Positions 20,201 through 27,907 of a stretch of 64,000 bases of DNA are shown one piece after another; position 1 is the first letter of the stretch, and each line of letters starts with the position of its first letter. The notes beneath the pieces were generated by a model. It had not been told where the DNA came from. It worked only from the letters and a program-made list of their open reading frames with translations, and did not search any database. Position numbers and translations under genes: made by a program. Source of the DNA: Candidatus Minthosoma equi (GTDB lineage Bacteria > Bacteroidota > Bacteroidia > Bacteroidales > Bacteroidaceae); assembly GCA_018064885.1 (NCBI GenBank), contig JAGHUI010000013.1, positions 19,127 through 83,126 of the forward strand. The letters are read 5' to 3'.

Positions 20201-21345
20201 TAATAGATGGAAATACGAACGCAGATGGTTCTCCGATAAACTATGGTCCAGATTCAAACGCCAAGCGACCTGGACGTCTGAGTGACCTGTCAGGCACATT
20301 CCAGCAGATGGTGGGTGACACTGGTGACAACCAAAATCCTGCCACTCCAACCAGCTATTTCCTTGTGGGCAACCCTCTGATGTGCTGGCTGAATATGGAG
20401 AAGTTCTTTGATAATAACAGTCAGTTCGAGAAAAAATACTGGATTGCCACTGCCGATGGACAGCGCACAGCACTTTTCACCGAAGGAGGATTCATAAGCA
20501 CAGAAAACAATCCTAAGTTCTTGCCACCAGGCGTATCTTTCTTTGTTAAATTGAATAATAATCAGGAAGGCACCACTACAAGCGGAAGACCGGCTATAAA
20601 TGTCACGCCACAGTTCACCGCTGATATGATGTCGTACACTCAAGGGGAAAAGACAAACGAGCCAACAACAGACAACAGACAAAACGGTGCCAAGCAGACA
20701 CGAGCAGCGTCTCAAACTGTAATTCCACAGCTTTCGCTCAATGCCACAGACATGAACGGACAACAGAGCAAAGCTGTGCTGACCGATGGTACAAAATTGC
20801 AGCACAATGGTGTTGAGACACTCTTCGACTCAAATATGAAGAATGACATTATCCTTTACACAACAAAGAATGGTCAGGCCCAGACAATAGCCAACATCAC
20901 ACCAGGCGACACACTGCCACTCATCACTGGAAATGTGAATGGAGAAGTTAAACTGCAAATCAATGGCGCTGCAGATTTCGATTATCCTCTCTACATTATC
21001 GATAGTGAGGAAGGAACCGTGCTGCCTCTCGATGCAGATGTCATTTTGAGTCAGACAACAAATGGAGTGCGCTACTACATAGCATCATCTGTCGAGCATC
21101 AAAACAATGATCTGCAGGCAAACCTGCCTCGAGTAACCGCTCAGCATGGAAGAATCACTGTATATGCTCCGGCAGGAGAAGTGATCAGCTCATCACAGAT
21201 ATTCACAACAAACGGACAATGTGTTGACCGTGCATCAAACATCACCACTTCTCACACCGCCACCCTCCAGCAAGGCATCTACATTGTGAAGCTGCAAGTA
21301 AACGGAACTTCATACACATATAAATTATTATTAACAAGCAAATGA
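11242..21345 (+). CDS. Giant secreted adhesin, T9SS-like C-terminal tail
   Basis: 3367 residues, non-lipoprotein signal peptide (cleavage near VAMGQEI). Regions in order: a discoidin-like stretch (SLNNLLDNDANTTWIAD) and a LamG-like domain (to about 270); three tandem carbohydrate-binding-like modules (about 300-455, 460-605, 620-785), each starting W-S-(K/N/E)-N and closing (F/Y)YxxNIVxxKQ; a second LamG-like domain (about 790-955); long beta-rich regions; and a final 70-residue domain ending GIYIVKLQVNGTSYTYKLLL, like a type-A type IX secretion signal. Porphyromonas Mfa5, the fimbrial tip adhesin, also has a T9SS tail, so a tip adhesin is the best inference from position. No vWA domain with MIDAS motif was seen. 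Its stop overlaps the next start (ATGA). Confidence 0.7.
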   Translation: MRQLNNIYPRLLLCILSLIAATVAMGQEIVVPIKSITATPEKEGTVEPHTHNGAAHSLNNLLDNDANTTWIADQSRDIKILSFLQLRKVDDTDNGLRSWIELPYAPNKNTEIEVVFEKEGATDWKTEYIFGCGGLYDPGLSFGLLRKNNSESVMTNYYLYTNGSRHDKTVSEFTGKHTLKYSAISLQLDDEPAEDVSGNNLEGAHNLCFFYNPYADKSGARSFKGKIYSVKIRENGKLRYELVPAAEKGMSGLYDRISTDFFPFNAEGIDYVENTYTEAYSNTARIHVKIPLLPEPQSGYEWSNNLVKNGYLTTNDLSSLTPNTHTTREIVTIDNGKALKITSANKPEDQQDYYSQLFIKLNEQLLPGDKYYVSFDYKADKAAHVNSQLQKGEGQWYGGCAVSADFTTSWKRGTWEGTIDQPSSQSAVGIIALSLNDLAESNEYYITNIVVRKQNVKSDQGKVWSENLASTFTAGSSATVSGSRDDMTITYDGTEANPWDSQFIIGLSEPLLPNGKYYISFSYKASKANNVGSYLLSQTGTYDADISGAMKTLSFTENWQTCDMEVRTVNASIPEGTPPMRVGFNMNVKDGITYYLKNIVIKKQMDPEPEVTPANEPSADTDMKWSKNLVKNGNFKSDDMTSYDVWPKSGETPTTWSIVDGHDGGKAVEVISNLTSGDTWESNFNISLDEVINPNEKFYISFDYKAAEKTASIVMAYNNNSGEQIAYNPISLSPATTDWQTYTSAALTNDKTSAIKKLVLMLNESKSETKFYFTNIVIKKQISNEVPAYDAPATEINIRFKDLNESTGDQYTSRHLFSLGTYEEKILALTTNQKRYKYVSGGREKYTDDIRNNDDIFEATFTPGEITIGGKTYTVDGNPTWNSADALYLMGTHIQTNVTGTNPCSFIGQIYSATVKENGLLIYDLIPVVGDNGEYGFADKITGKFFGVDGCSGAGTDGRLGGSSAGGYGGGATETDFKMPFKIDLTTDPQVVRDFSITTALRDQGENPANYNNPDKWLLYASNDGNLWTKLSIAPPSFSKQDIDANEEYYLYNVEAGTFLAGANEWMTRASVTGNPSRFKIESNGDGTYKLLNYVNLSWAEPAWKYLFVGDNNDIWIDRNEQVNYDKWILTKIDANEGVYEISFQGHDGKVGTAQDNYVTDSRLYIRNDVKNTKWALVKASDYSKYVAADADEEPNVRLQTNGVKYKFRIKNSTESFTQYRLVVEKVIQKNNTFSRLRLGDLSLSTNYVFEHYHGRVYDESPTDIPENLRVGGTSGYQTDYKTSADDIRLNAGVTIQRTHEYEHVIYVLPGTTVNLTPFSDFDIPNVTNDDAWGNAYNYREQYIRWYDYNTDMRSNNLSFDPRNGHKVNPLDAGHFAWNHRADGRRTREGSVAKYTADANPTVDDNGVIDVIALEAANVFDTQDNCELRDNAYFVIKEPTLQWRHTFVIKDARVRADEIAANNAAYIKKNKITLMCPSETPFQYPLPCFEYAVGDGTGHPTDFYKKTGEGIYEPIEHYLIETERGDHSKSTTYLDFSEGKATVKKDGNLANEETTYSFKEKDGYNRVFYLQHPITNPGGSMGEYTIRIFAYDKDATDKKGIQLMEYDLKVLLNKDGYMVNAETLYAKNDDDEYTYTYTNQIPEMMDKAFGQPTTKIDFDEVKDTDAEPVGGNHYFKWPWQWENSSYGFGYEDRGDYNMYMVADHMSITPYHGGNDDDMTDRDVYDRKYYDNDEEPDKRGYFFYANAASDPSRMAVLNIGRDFCPNTKVYVSAWINECQGKDLYAETANVIFSFRGVKADGTETVLNSFVSGYVSGGWNTPTGYFPKTKGKDSDGKEIDVINHVNPTTNPDNRGKWMHVYYTFSTTETDTDFDHYIITLENNCTSSEGADYAIDDIRCYVRKPQMSARFMKPVCNGDPTTQMELYGDFDLLDEAFLFSEETNTDLTLNYCFLDREVYEDEMQKAYNNSSYKANYSSLKDWRDNSLKKTGEEYNAFVNAYKAAFNTALLKVYDSNNSASHGTLSLKKTYTDNKEYPTTEPTPPQIYNIPAEADYYIGMKQQVGDIKNIIFSCKTNDSQIKPGKRYILAISKEGTTATDFALEGKCSSSTDFEVPMPTTIKIDGAIQSNLSGMSYCANQRPEVDIDLNGIMVGGTPISSSDLGINILYDWYYGPMGALNEEHRAQGYTRSYMDEEKGSIKLYDAMLYFRDKNPSATQDQVLGAETGNNNGLKVEGSFTEDMLLYIKEMVESGRMSLYKDKAFATAHIYGESLYPTEQKYFYLTAQPIDPKIKDVEFCLEAINIGIKVNELTPQMKDGDSKVTNYPETMHDVPIRIGLKQLKKAVVSDVLASSAPEHQLWIPLRAINTVTSDAEELTKDEDFLMYLVDTDDPNVEKGASGAKLIDEPDAEQVEPPYILRGAPINGKSFVIGKVIDIAANKTTNENVCKVSFLKSFKFREGYWYTVKFHFKEVFKDGQDHPEVCSGDLIYTIKVVPEYQMWTGEVSRNWNDDRNWRRVTRKELLNPTETNVPAEYVYDGKDEDTNYINNNTSSFAPAEFTKVIIPAELERVPYMYNLREDANKISVHFTGAPVAGDQLMTTRPTSDIFDEIQGPDANDKATLDLDGQMFVITNESGTNTLGVTLKDGVRTGGPQDAFVVNNRVYSADIHVYAKFAKVVKAGVDGDAYTIQLCNADGKNYSCYGQNGYLNFQPTNNIVFALGLGDNERYGQDGDNLGLWRVFMSGDGIIIKNVGRDAYLNPSEAKPSSVPVVCQLAKSFSTLGAGEIYHQTSLVQFDMASIDRSDNDVACRPWYDHTCDQIHFNAGAEIMDQRYLYYNKAWCDIEVPVGTWQTVASPLMNIVAGDLYLPTASARQNTPLFEDITYSPNLNDRFKPAVFQHSWNKSMAKVYELSADKTSVAERNVGVKLDWSHVYNDVNVQYGAGQGFSIKVDVSAMPETDRPAVAKFRFPKADTQYTYYNPSNTDGEKKTETVIDGNTNADGSPINYGPDSNAKRPGRLSDLSGTFQQMVGDTGDNQNPATPTSYFLVGNPLMCWLNMEKFFDNNSQFEKKYWIATADGQRTALFTEGGFISTENNPKFLPPGVSFFVKLNNNQEGTTTSGRPAINVTPQFTADMMSYTQGEKTNEPTTDNRQNGAKQTRAASQTVIPQLSLNATDMNGQQSKAVLTDGTKLQHNGVETLFDSNMKNDIILYTTKNGQAQTIANITPGDTLPLITGNVNGEVKLQINGAADFDYPLYIIDSEEGTVLPLDADVILSQTTNGVRYYIASSVEHQNNDLQANLPRVTAQHGRITVYAPAGEVISSSQIFTTNGQCVDRASNITTSHTATLQQGIYIVKLQVNGTSYTYKLLLTSK
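12147..13590 (+). repeat. Three tandem carbohydrate-binding-like modules within the giant adhesin
   Basis: The protein shows three diverged units of about 145-165 residues. Each begins W-S-x-N and contains YYVSFDYKA, YYISFSYKA or FYISFDYKA, and ends YYITNIVVRKQ, YYLKNIVIKKQ or FYFTNIVIKKQ. The DNA limits are approximate. Similarity is clear in protein but low in DNA, indicating old duplications. Confidence 0.75.
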
Positions 21346-21860
21346 AACGCGTCTTTGCATTTCTGTATGTGACACTATCCGTTCTTCTCTCATCATGCTT
21401 GCAGGATGATGCCGACATGGAAAAGAAAAACTTGCAGGTCGGGGATGCCATGCCGCCGTTCGAGGTGGAACTATGCATCCCTGACAAGCAGGACTGGAGA
21501 CACGATGCTTCAACCACAAGCATTTTGGTTCGCAGTCATGAACTGAAAGGAAAGACTGCAATCATTTGTTTCTTCAATACAAAATGCGAAGACTGCCAGC
21601 ATGAACTGCCGCAGCTACAAAAACTATACGAAAAAAATAGAAGCGACAATCACTACGCTTTTCTTGCCATCGCCCGCGAAGAGAAAAAAAAAGACATTGA
21701 AGATTTCTGGCATCAGCACAACCTGACTCTCCCCTACAGCGCACAATCTGATCGCAGAATCTACAATCTTTTTGCCACAGTAACCATCCCACAATTTTAT
21801 GTCATTAACGAGCAGGGATACATCATAATTCATGAAAACATCATAAAAATGCCATTTTAG
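21342..21860 (+). CDS. TlpA/thioredoxin-like lipoprotein
   Basis: 172 residues, lipobox LLSSCLQD. The thioredoxin fold is seen in IICFFNTKCEDCQHELPQL, with cysteines at 82 and 85 (CEDC in place of the usual WCxPC), and a cis-Pro loop (VTIPQFYVI). Probably an envelope thiol-disulphide protein of the TlpA/ResA type. It overlaps the giant adhesin gene by 4 bp, so the two are translationally coupled; a role in disulphide quality control of the large cysteine-containing adhesin or subunits is an inference. It ends slightly short of typical TlpA proteins, lacking the last helix. Confidence 0.75.
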   Translation: MKRVFAFLYVTLSVLLSSCLQDDADMEKKNLQVGDAMPPFEVELCIPDKQDWRHDASTTSILVRSHELKGKTAIICFFNTKCEDCQHELPQLQKLYEKNRSDNHYAFLAIAREEKKKDIEDFWHQHNLTLPYSAQSDRRIYNLFATVTIPQFYVINEQGYIIIHENIIKMPF

Positions 21861-22273
21861 ACAATAATAAAAGCACATTTTCAAAATTGTACAAAAAAGT
21901 GTGAAAAAAAGCACAATTCCCTTCTAAATATGTAACATTTTGCGCCTAAAATAGCCCAAAAATGCATTGATGTATCAAAATTAAAACTTTATGTAACATT
22001 AAAAAAATAAAAAATGTTAATAAAGGAATAACTTTGCCACAGATTTCGTTTCCACCTATTATATAAAAATAGCTAATCGATCAACAATAATAAAAAATAC
22101 GTTTTTCACCTATTATATATTAATACCGTTTTCACCTATTATATATAACAACATCTATTATACGTTTTCACAAAAGAGGCAAAACTCTTGAAAGAGAGAA
22201 ACACCTCTATCCGAGTATATAGTATCTATTATATTTTTATTAACTAATTTATCATTACCAAAAACCAAGATTT
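21861..22273. other. 413-bp AT-rich intergenic region with repeated leader motif
   Basis: It separates the fimbrial operon from susC. A -7-like box TAACTTTG lies at 22029-22036 without a clear -33 TTG. Downstream, CACCTATTATATA occurs exactly at 22053-22065, 22107-22119 and 22133-22145, with degenerate copies at 22152-22162 and about 22223-22233. The spacing is about 26-27 bp or its double. The leader would be over 230 nt. Confidence 0.6.
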
Positions 22274-25200
22274 ATGAAAACAAAGCTTTTGTTTTTGATG
22301 GCGGTTTGTCTTATGGTGTCTTCAATGGCATTTGGACAGAACCGAACAATCAAGGGACAGGTGGTATCTGACACTGACGGCGAGCCTCTCACAGGTGCAG
22401 CCATCGTGCAGAAAGGCACATCTAATGGTGTTGTTGCTGACGTGAACGGTAACTTCACATTGACAGTACCTAACAATTCTGTCCTCGTGGTATCTTACAT
22501 TGGATTCACCACTCAGCAGGTGAAGCCAACATCCAACAACATCACTATCCGCATGAAGGAAGACGCTGCTCTCCTCAGCGATATCGTTGTTGTAGGTTAC
22601 GGTACAATGAAAAAGAGCGACATCACAGGTTCTGTAGTGTCTGTTGACACAAAGGAGATGATGAAGCGTGTACCAACTAACGTAGCTCAGGCACTCCAGG
22701 GTGCTGCTGCAGGTGTTATCGTAACACAGCAGGACGGTGCTCCAGACGCTAACACTCAGGTTCGCGTTCGTGGTATCGGTTCTATCAACAACACATCTCT
22801 CCCACTTTATGTAGTTGACGGTGTGAAAGTTGGTACAGATGCTAACTTCGTTAACCCAGCCGACATCGAGAGCATGGAAGTTCTCAAGGATGCTTCTGCA
22901 ACTGCAATCTACGGTTCTGAAGGTGCCAACGGTGTTATCATGATCACAACTAAGCATGGCGCACAGGGCAAGACTCAGGTTCAGTTCACTGCTGACTTCG
23001 GTCTCGCTCAGCTCCCTTACAAGATCAGATGCGTAGGCGTTGATGAGGTTGCAAAGGCTATCCGTACAGCTAAGTACAATGATGATCCTAACTACACTCT
23101 TGCAAACTCTGTTTGGGAAGAGAAGTATGATGGTCAGCGCAACAGCATTAACTGGCAGGATCGCATGACTCGCACAGGCATCAAGCAGCAGTATGGCATT
23201 TCTGCTATGGGCGGCAACGACAAGACTCAGTACAACTTCTCTGTTGGCTACCTCAACAACAAGGGTATCATCGTTAACACTAACTACAGCCGTCTCACTG
23301 CACGCGCAGGCGTTAAGTCAAAGGTTAACAACTACCTCGAGTTCGGTGGCGATATGAACTACGTTCGCACAGAGTCTAAGGGTTCAAACATTGGTCTTGG
23401 TAACAACATCAACGTTTCTTCTCATCGTGACCTCGCTTACATGACTCCAACTCTCGACTATGTTGACAATGGCAAGCTCATCCATGTAAACCCAGTTAAC
23501 CCTGACGGATCTTACGGTACAGGTACAATGTGGACAAGCAACGGTTGGGAAGGTAACACAAATATGGTTGCTAACATCTACGCTACTCAGATGGAAATCA
23601 ACCGCAAGGACCGCATGAACCGCATCGGTGCAAGCGCATACCTCGACTTCACATTCCTCAAGGATCTCAATGGTCACAGCCTCAACCTCCGTTCTATCGG
23701 TTCTTGGAGCCACACTTCTACTGACAACGACAACTTCACAGGCGGTCAGAAGCGCTTCAACTATATCAACGGCGTTCTCACAGAGATCACTCCTTTGAAC
23801 GGTTTGGACACTAAGTACAGCTTCGACCTCGGTCAGAGCCAGAGCACTGCTATGGGTATTGAAACATACATGACTTACAAGTGGGAGACAGACTTCAACA
23901 CTCTCACTGTCATGGCTGGTAACACTGTTAGCAAGTCTTACGGCACATGGGTTGGTGCAAGCGCATACGACTTCCCATCTTCAACAATCCGTCTCACAAG
24001 CCTCGGTCTTGATGACGCAAAGAAGAAGGGTCAGGGCGGTTTCAACACTGACGTAAACATGATTTCTTACTACGGACGTTTGGTTTACAACCTCTACGAT
24101 CGTTACATCCTCACAGCTACTCTCCGTCGCGACGGTTCTTCTAACTTCTCTAAGGGCAACCAGTGGGGTACATTCCCATCAACAGCCCTCGCATGGCGTG
24201 TAAAGGAGGAAAGCTTCCTCAAGGATGTTGACGCAATCAGCAACGCTAAGATTCGTCTCGGCTGGGGTCAGACAGGTAACGCCGGTGGTATCGCAGGCAA
24301 GTCAGTTTACGCACTCTCTTCTGCAGGCGTTAAGTACAACTTCTACAATGGCGCTGGTATCGAAGGCGGACGTCCAATCAAGACTAACGGTTACTATGCA
24401 CCACTCGTAGATAGAAACCTCAAGTGGGAGACTAACGAGCAGTGGAACGTAGGTGCTGACCTCGGTTTGCTCAATGGCGAATTGAACATCACATTCGATT
24501 GGTTCATCCGCAACACTAAGGACCTCCTCATCGACCTTCCAATCCGCCAGTCTTCTGGTTACTCTTCAATCTACACTAACTACGGTAACATCCGCAACAC
24601 TGGTGTTGAATTCTCTATCAACTACAACAAGCGCATCAACAAGGACTGGAGCGTAAACGCTACTCTCAATGCTTCTACAATCAAGAATAAGGTAACTAAG
24701 CTCACAGAACTCCCTATCTACGCTCAGGCAACTGGTGGTAACTCCACATTCACATCTAAGGACGGTGCTGACGGCATCGGCGGTGACGGTTCTAACGCAT
24801 TCCAGGTTGACGGTGGTGCAAACTGGGACGGACACTCAATCTCTAAGGTTGGTGAGGCTGTAGGTTCATTCTACGGCTACAGAACAGACGGTATCTTCCA
24901 GACTCAGGAAGAAATTGACTCTTACACTTATGTAGATGCTGATGGCAATACTCAGAAGACTTATCCAAATGCTAAGCCAGGTGACTTCAAGTTCAAGGAT
25001 CTTGACGGCAACAAAATCATCGACGGTGACGACCGTGAAGTTCTCGGCAGCGGTCTTCCTAAGTTCAACTACGGTCTCAACCTTGGCGCACAATATAAGA
25101 ACTGGGACTTCTCTGTTTACATGTACGGTGTATTCGGTCAGAAGATTCTTTCTTACTCTGCAATGCGTATGAGCACAATGTGGAACTCTGACGATAACAC

Positions 25201-25573
25201 ATCTACAGCTCTTCTTAAGAAGGACATCGGCAAGATCTGGAGCGCAGACAACACAGACGGTACTCTCCCACGCCTCACATGGAAGGACGATAACAAGAAC
25301 ATGCGCGTAAGCGATGCATGGGTTAAGAATGGTAACTTCCTCAAGATTTCTAACATCCAGATTGGTTACACATTCGATAAGGCTCTCCTCGCTCCTCTTA
25401 AGATCCAGGGTCTCCGCGTTTACGCTTCTATCCAGAACCTCTGCACAATTTCTCCATACACTCAGTACGGTGATCCAGAGTGTGGTCAGGGTAGCGTACT
25501 CTTCACAGGTCTCGACACTGGTCGTTATCCTAACCCACGTACTTACATGGTTGGACTCAATGTAACATTCTAA
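22274..25573 (+). CDS. SusC/RagA-family TonB-dependent outer-membrane transporter
   Basis: 1099 residues. Signal peptide (cleavage at AFGQ), a CarboxypepD_reg-like N-terminal domain (IKGQVVSDTDGEPLTGAAI), TonB box region DIVVVGYGTMKKSDITGSV, plug domain (VRVRGIGSINN, LYVVDGV, IYGSEGANGVIMITTK) and a 22-strand barrel ending in MVGLNVTF. It forms a lidded nutrient-import complex with the SusD protein encoded 12 bp downstream. Codon choice is strikingly uniform (CTC Leu, CGT/CGC Arg, AAC Asn), more so than in neighbouring genes, as expected for a highly expressed protein. No glycosidase is directly linked, so the imported substrate cannot be named. Confidence 0.95.
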   Translation: MKTKLLFLMAVCLMVSSMAFGQNRTIKGQVVSDTDGEPLTGAAIVQKGTSNGVVADVNGNFTLTVPNNSVLVVSYIGFTTQQVKPTSNNITIRMKEDAALLSDIVVVGYGTMKKSDITGSVVSVDTKEMMKRVPTNVAQALQGAAAGVIVTQQDGAPDANTQVRVRGIGSINNTSLPLYVVDGVKVGTDANFVNPADIESMEVLKDASATAIYGSEGANGVIMITTKHGAQGKTQVQFTADFGLAQLPYKIRCVGVDEVAKAIRTAKYNDDPNYTLANSVWEEKYDGQRNSINWQDRMTRTGIKQQYGISAMGGNDKTQYNFSVGYLNNKGIIVNTNYSRLTARAGVKSKVNNYLEFGGDMNYVRTESKGSNIGLGNNINVSSHRDLAYMTPTLDYVDNGKLIHVNPVNPDGSYGTGTMWTSNGWEGNTNMVANIYATQMEINRKDRMNRIGASAYLDFTFLKDLNGHSLNLRSIGSWSHTSTDNDNFTGGQKRFNYINGVLTEITPLNGLDTKYSFDLGQSQSTAMGIETYMTYKWETDFNTLTVMAGNTVSKSYGTWVGASAYDFPSSTIRLTSLGLDDAKKKGQGGFNTDVNMISYYGRLVYNLYDRYILTATLRRDGSSNFSKGNQWGTFPSTALAWRVKEESFLKDVDAISNAKIRLGWGQTGNAGGIAGKSVYALSSAGVKYNFYNGAGIEGGRPIKTNGYYAPLVDRNLKWETNEQWNVGADLGLLNGELNITFDWFIRNTKDLLIDLPIRQSSGYSSIYTNYGNIRNTGVEFSINYNKRINKDWSVNATLNASTIKNKVTKLTELPIYAQATGGNSTFTSKDGADGIGGDGSNAFQVDGGANWDGHSISKVGEAVGSFYGYRTDGIFQTQEEIDSYTYVDADGNTQKTYPNAKPGDFKFKDLDGNKIIDGDDREVLGSGLPKFNYGLNLGAQYKNWDFSVYMYGVFGQKILSYSAMRMSTMWNSDDNTSTALLKKDIGKIWSADNTDGTLPRLTWKDDNKNMRVSDAWVKNGNFLKISNIQIGYTFDKALLAPLKIQGLRVYASIQNLCTISPYTQYGDPECGQGSVLFTGLDTGRYPNPRTYMVGLNVTF

Positions 25574-25585
25574 AACTCAGAAACA

Positions 25586-27517
25586 ATGAAAAATATATAT
25601 AAATATCTTGGTGTTGCAAGTTTGGGATGTCTCGCATTGGCATCTTGCAACAACAACGACTTCCTTGACACAGACCACTACGATATCATCGACATCAAGG
25701 GTCAGTTCGAGAACGATGCAAACGCAAACATGGGACTCATTGGTGTATATGACCTCATGAATGCAAACGACGGACCTGACGGTGACTGGGGTTTCAAGCC
25801 AAACCTTTTCTCTGGTTGCCACCCAACAATGGATACTCAGGCAACTGGCTGGGATAAGAACTTCAACAGCCAGAAGTGGGATGCAAACACTACTGAGCTT
25901 AACTCAGGCTGGTCACACGCATACGCTGCTATCTCTCGTGCAAACCTCTACCTTGCAGGTCTTGAAGATAACAAGGACAACCTCTCCAAAAACTTCTACA
26001 AGCATGCAAAGGGTGAGGCAAGCGCAATTCGCGGATTCTTCTACACTTATCTTGCACAGACATGGGGCCGCGTTCCTATGCTTGCAACAGGTGAAGACTA
26101 TTCAACAGCTCCACAGAAAGCACGTGCAAAGGACTATGCAGAAATGTGGGACTTCATCATCTCCGACTTCAAGGAAGCTTCTAAAGATCTTGACTGGAAG
26201 CCAATGAATGGTCAGTATGGTCGCGCTACTAAGGGTATGGCAAAGGCTTACCTCGCTGACGCTTATATGTGGAAGGCATACCGTTCATGCTGCGACGAAA
26301 ATGGTATCTATGACGAGTCAAAGACTTCCTCAAGTACATACAGAGCACTCATCGATAGCGCTCGCATTGAGCTTGATAGCATCATCACGTCTGGTACATA
26401 CAAACTCAACCCTTCATTCTCAAGCAACTGGGACGTTGATGGCGGTGGATGGAACTCAGAATGTATCTGGGCAGAAATTCTCGATGAAGGCGGCAACTAC
26501 TCTGGTTGGTCAGACCGTATATCTTCTCTCATGACGAAGTGGTACACAGCTTGTCCAGAAAACGGCGGCTGGGGCTCACTCTACCTCTCATGGGAATGGT
26601 ACGCAAGCTTTGAGAAGGGTGACAAGCGTCGTGATGCATCTTGTGTAACTGGTGCTGTTCCTGAGGCTGACCTTGCTCAGTATAACATCGAAAAGTCTGC
26701 TACTAACTGGGGTTACCACCCATACCTCCAGGTAGAGCTTGGTGTAAAGAACGATGACGGCACAGTTAAGGCAAGCACTGCAACACGTCAGTTCCACTTC
26801 AACAACGGTGAATATGCTCCAGCTATCTGGTCAACAAAGTTCTGGCGTAACGCATCTGCAGAAGACCTCAACGGTACAGGCTCATGGGGCTGGTGCATGT
26901 GGTCTCCTACAAACATCTACTGGAAGCGCTATGCAAACGTACTTATCGACTACGCTGAGTGTCTCTTCATTCTTAATGGCGGTGATTGCCAAGAAGCTTG
27001 GAATATACTTGACGACATCCGTAAGCGTGCATTCGGTAACGAGGAAGTAGGCATCTCTGATCAAACATCTTATGTTGCTTGGTTCAACACTCTTGCAGAA
27101 AAGTATGGCAAGTCACAGATGACTTCTTACCCTATCCCATTCAACACAGCACCAGTTGCAGTAACTCCAGCAAAGGAATACTACACAGCTTATGCTAAGA
27201 AGAACATCAAGGGTAAGGCATTCAACTCTCCTGTATGGAAGGTTGCTGTTAACGAAGAGCGCCGTAAGGAGTTCAACTGCGAATGGTGTCTCCGTCCAGA
27301 TATGCAGCGTTCAGGCTTCATGGCTGATCACATCGCTACAAACTATCCTAAGGACAACACATCTGGTGACGCTTACAAGAACTATCCTTGGACATACCGT
27401 GACTTCGACTACAACGAGCTCAAGATGGATATGCCTATCCCACAGGATGAAATTGACAAGAACCCACTCTGCGATCAGAACCCTGCATACAGAGGAGCAG
27501 CTTCTGAAAAAGAGTAA
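25586..27517 (+). CDS. SusD/RagB-family substrate-binding lipoprotein
   Basis: 643 residues, lipobox LALASCNNND giving a surface lipoprotein. The N-terminal FLDTDHYDI stretch, the TPR-like helices (GEASAIRGFFYTYLAQTWG, AKAYLADAYMWKAY) and the final NPLCDQNPAYRG are typical of SusD. It caps the SusC barrel and binds substrate at the cell surface. Like susC it has strongly biased codon use. At 643 residues it is longer than SusD (551), with inserts in the Trp-rich middle (GGGWNSECIWAEI) that may shape the binding surface. Confidence 0.93.
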   Translation: MKNIYKYLGVASLGCLALASCNNNDFLDTDHYDIIDIKGQFENDANANMGLIGVYDLMNANDGPDGDWGFKPNLFSGCHPTMDTQATGWDKNFNSQKWDANTTELNSGWSHAYAAISRANLYLAGLEDNKDNLSKNFYKHAKGEASAIRGFFYTYLAQTWGRVPMLATGEDYSTAPQKARAKDYAEMWDFIISDFKEASKDLDWKPMNGQYGRATKGMAKAYLADAYMWKAYRSCCDENGIYDESKTSSSTYRALIDSARIELDSIITSGTYKLNPSFSSNWDVDGGGWNSECIWAEILDEGGNYSGWSDRISSLMTKWYTACPENGGWGSLYLSWEWYASFEKGDKRRDASCVTGAVPEADLAQYNIEKSATNWGYHPYLQVELGVKNDDGTVKASTATRQFHFNNGEYAPAIWSTKFWRNASAEDLNGTGSWGWCMWSPTNIYWKRYANVLIDYAECLFILNGGDCQEAWNILDDIRKRAFGNEEVGISDQTSYVAWFNTLAEKYGKSQMTSYPIPFNTAPVAVTPAKEYYTAYAKKNIKGKAFNSPVWKVAVNEERRKEFNCEWCLRPDMQRSGFMADHIATNYPKDNTSGDAYKNYPWTYRDFDYNELKMDMPIPQDEIDKNPLCDQNPAYRGAASEKE

Positions 27518-27550
27518 TTCTTAAAATACACAGCCCTTTAGAGGGCATGG

Positions 27551-27709
27551 CTGCGGAGCCTGACCGCTCCGCAGTCAACAAGACAAAAGTCAAAGACTTT
27601 TTCGTATTGCCGCTCGCGAGAGTCGCACACTCCTAATACAATTTAGGTTTATAGATATTGATAATTTGAGTGCCACACGTGGAGAGAGCTTCACAGTGTG
27701 GCACTTTTT
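27551..27709 (+). terminator. Terminator region after susD
   Basis: CTGCGGAGC (27551-27559) pairs with 27566-27574, and further on AGTGCCACAC (27669-27678) pairs with 27696-27705 and runs into TTTTT. The second hairpin is the better intrinsic terminator; the first has no T-run. Confidence 0.75.
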
Positions 27710-27815
27710 ATACCTCAGGATGTAATTTCAAACTATTTTTTAGATTTTTAATACATTTGTAACATAATAAAAAGTATATGAGTCATAACAAAATCCTCGT
27801 TTATATTATAGTCCG

Positions 27816-27823
27816 TAACTTTG
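27816..27823 (+). promoter_or_regulatory. Candidate -7 box for the LruC-type lipoprotein gene
   Basis: TAACTTTG, identical to the box upstream of susC, 85 bp before the ATG at 27908. No -33 TTG is seen. The leader contains TCACCTGTTATA (about 27861) and TCCTATTATATA (27891-27902), close to the repeated leader motif of susC, which suggests shared control. Nothing else is recognised in the 390-bp gap 27518-27907 apart from the terminators. Confidence 0.5.
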
Positions 27824-27907
27824 CACCGGAAATTCACACAGGAACCACTAACTAAGTTAGTCACCTGTTATAATTAAAGAATAGAAAATCTCCTATTATA
27901 TACAAAT

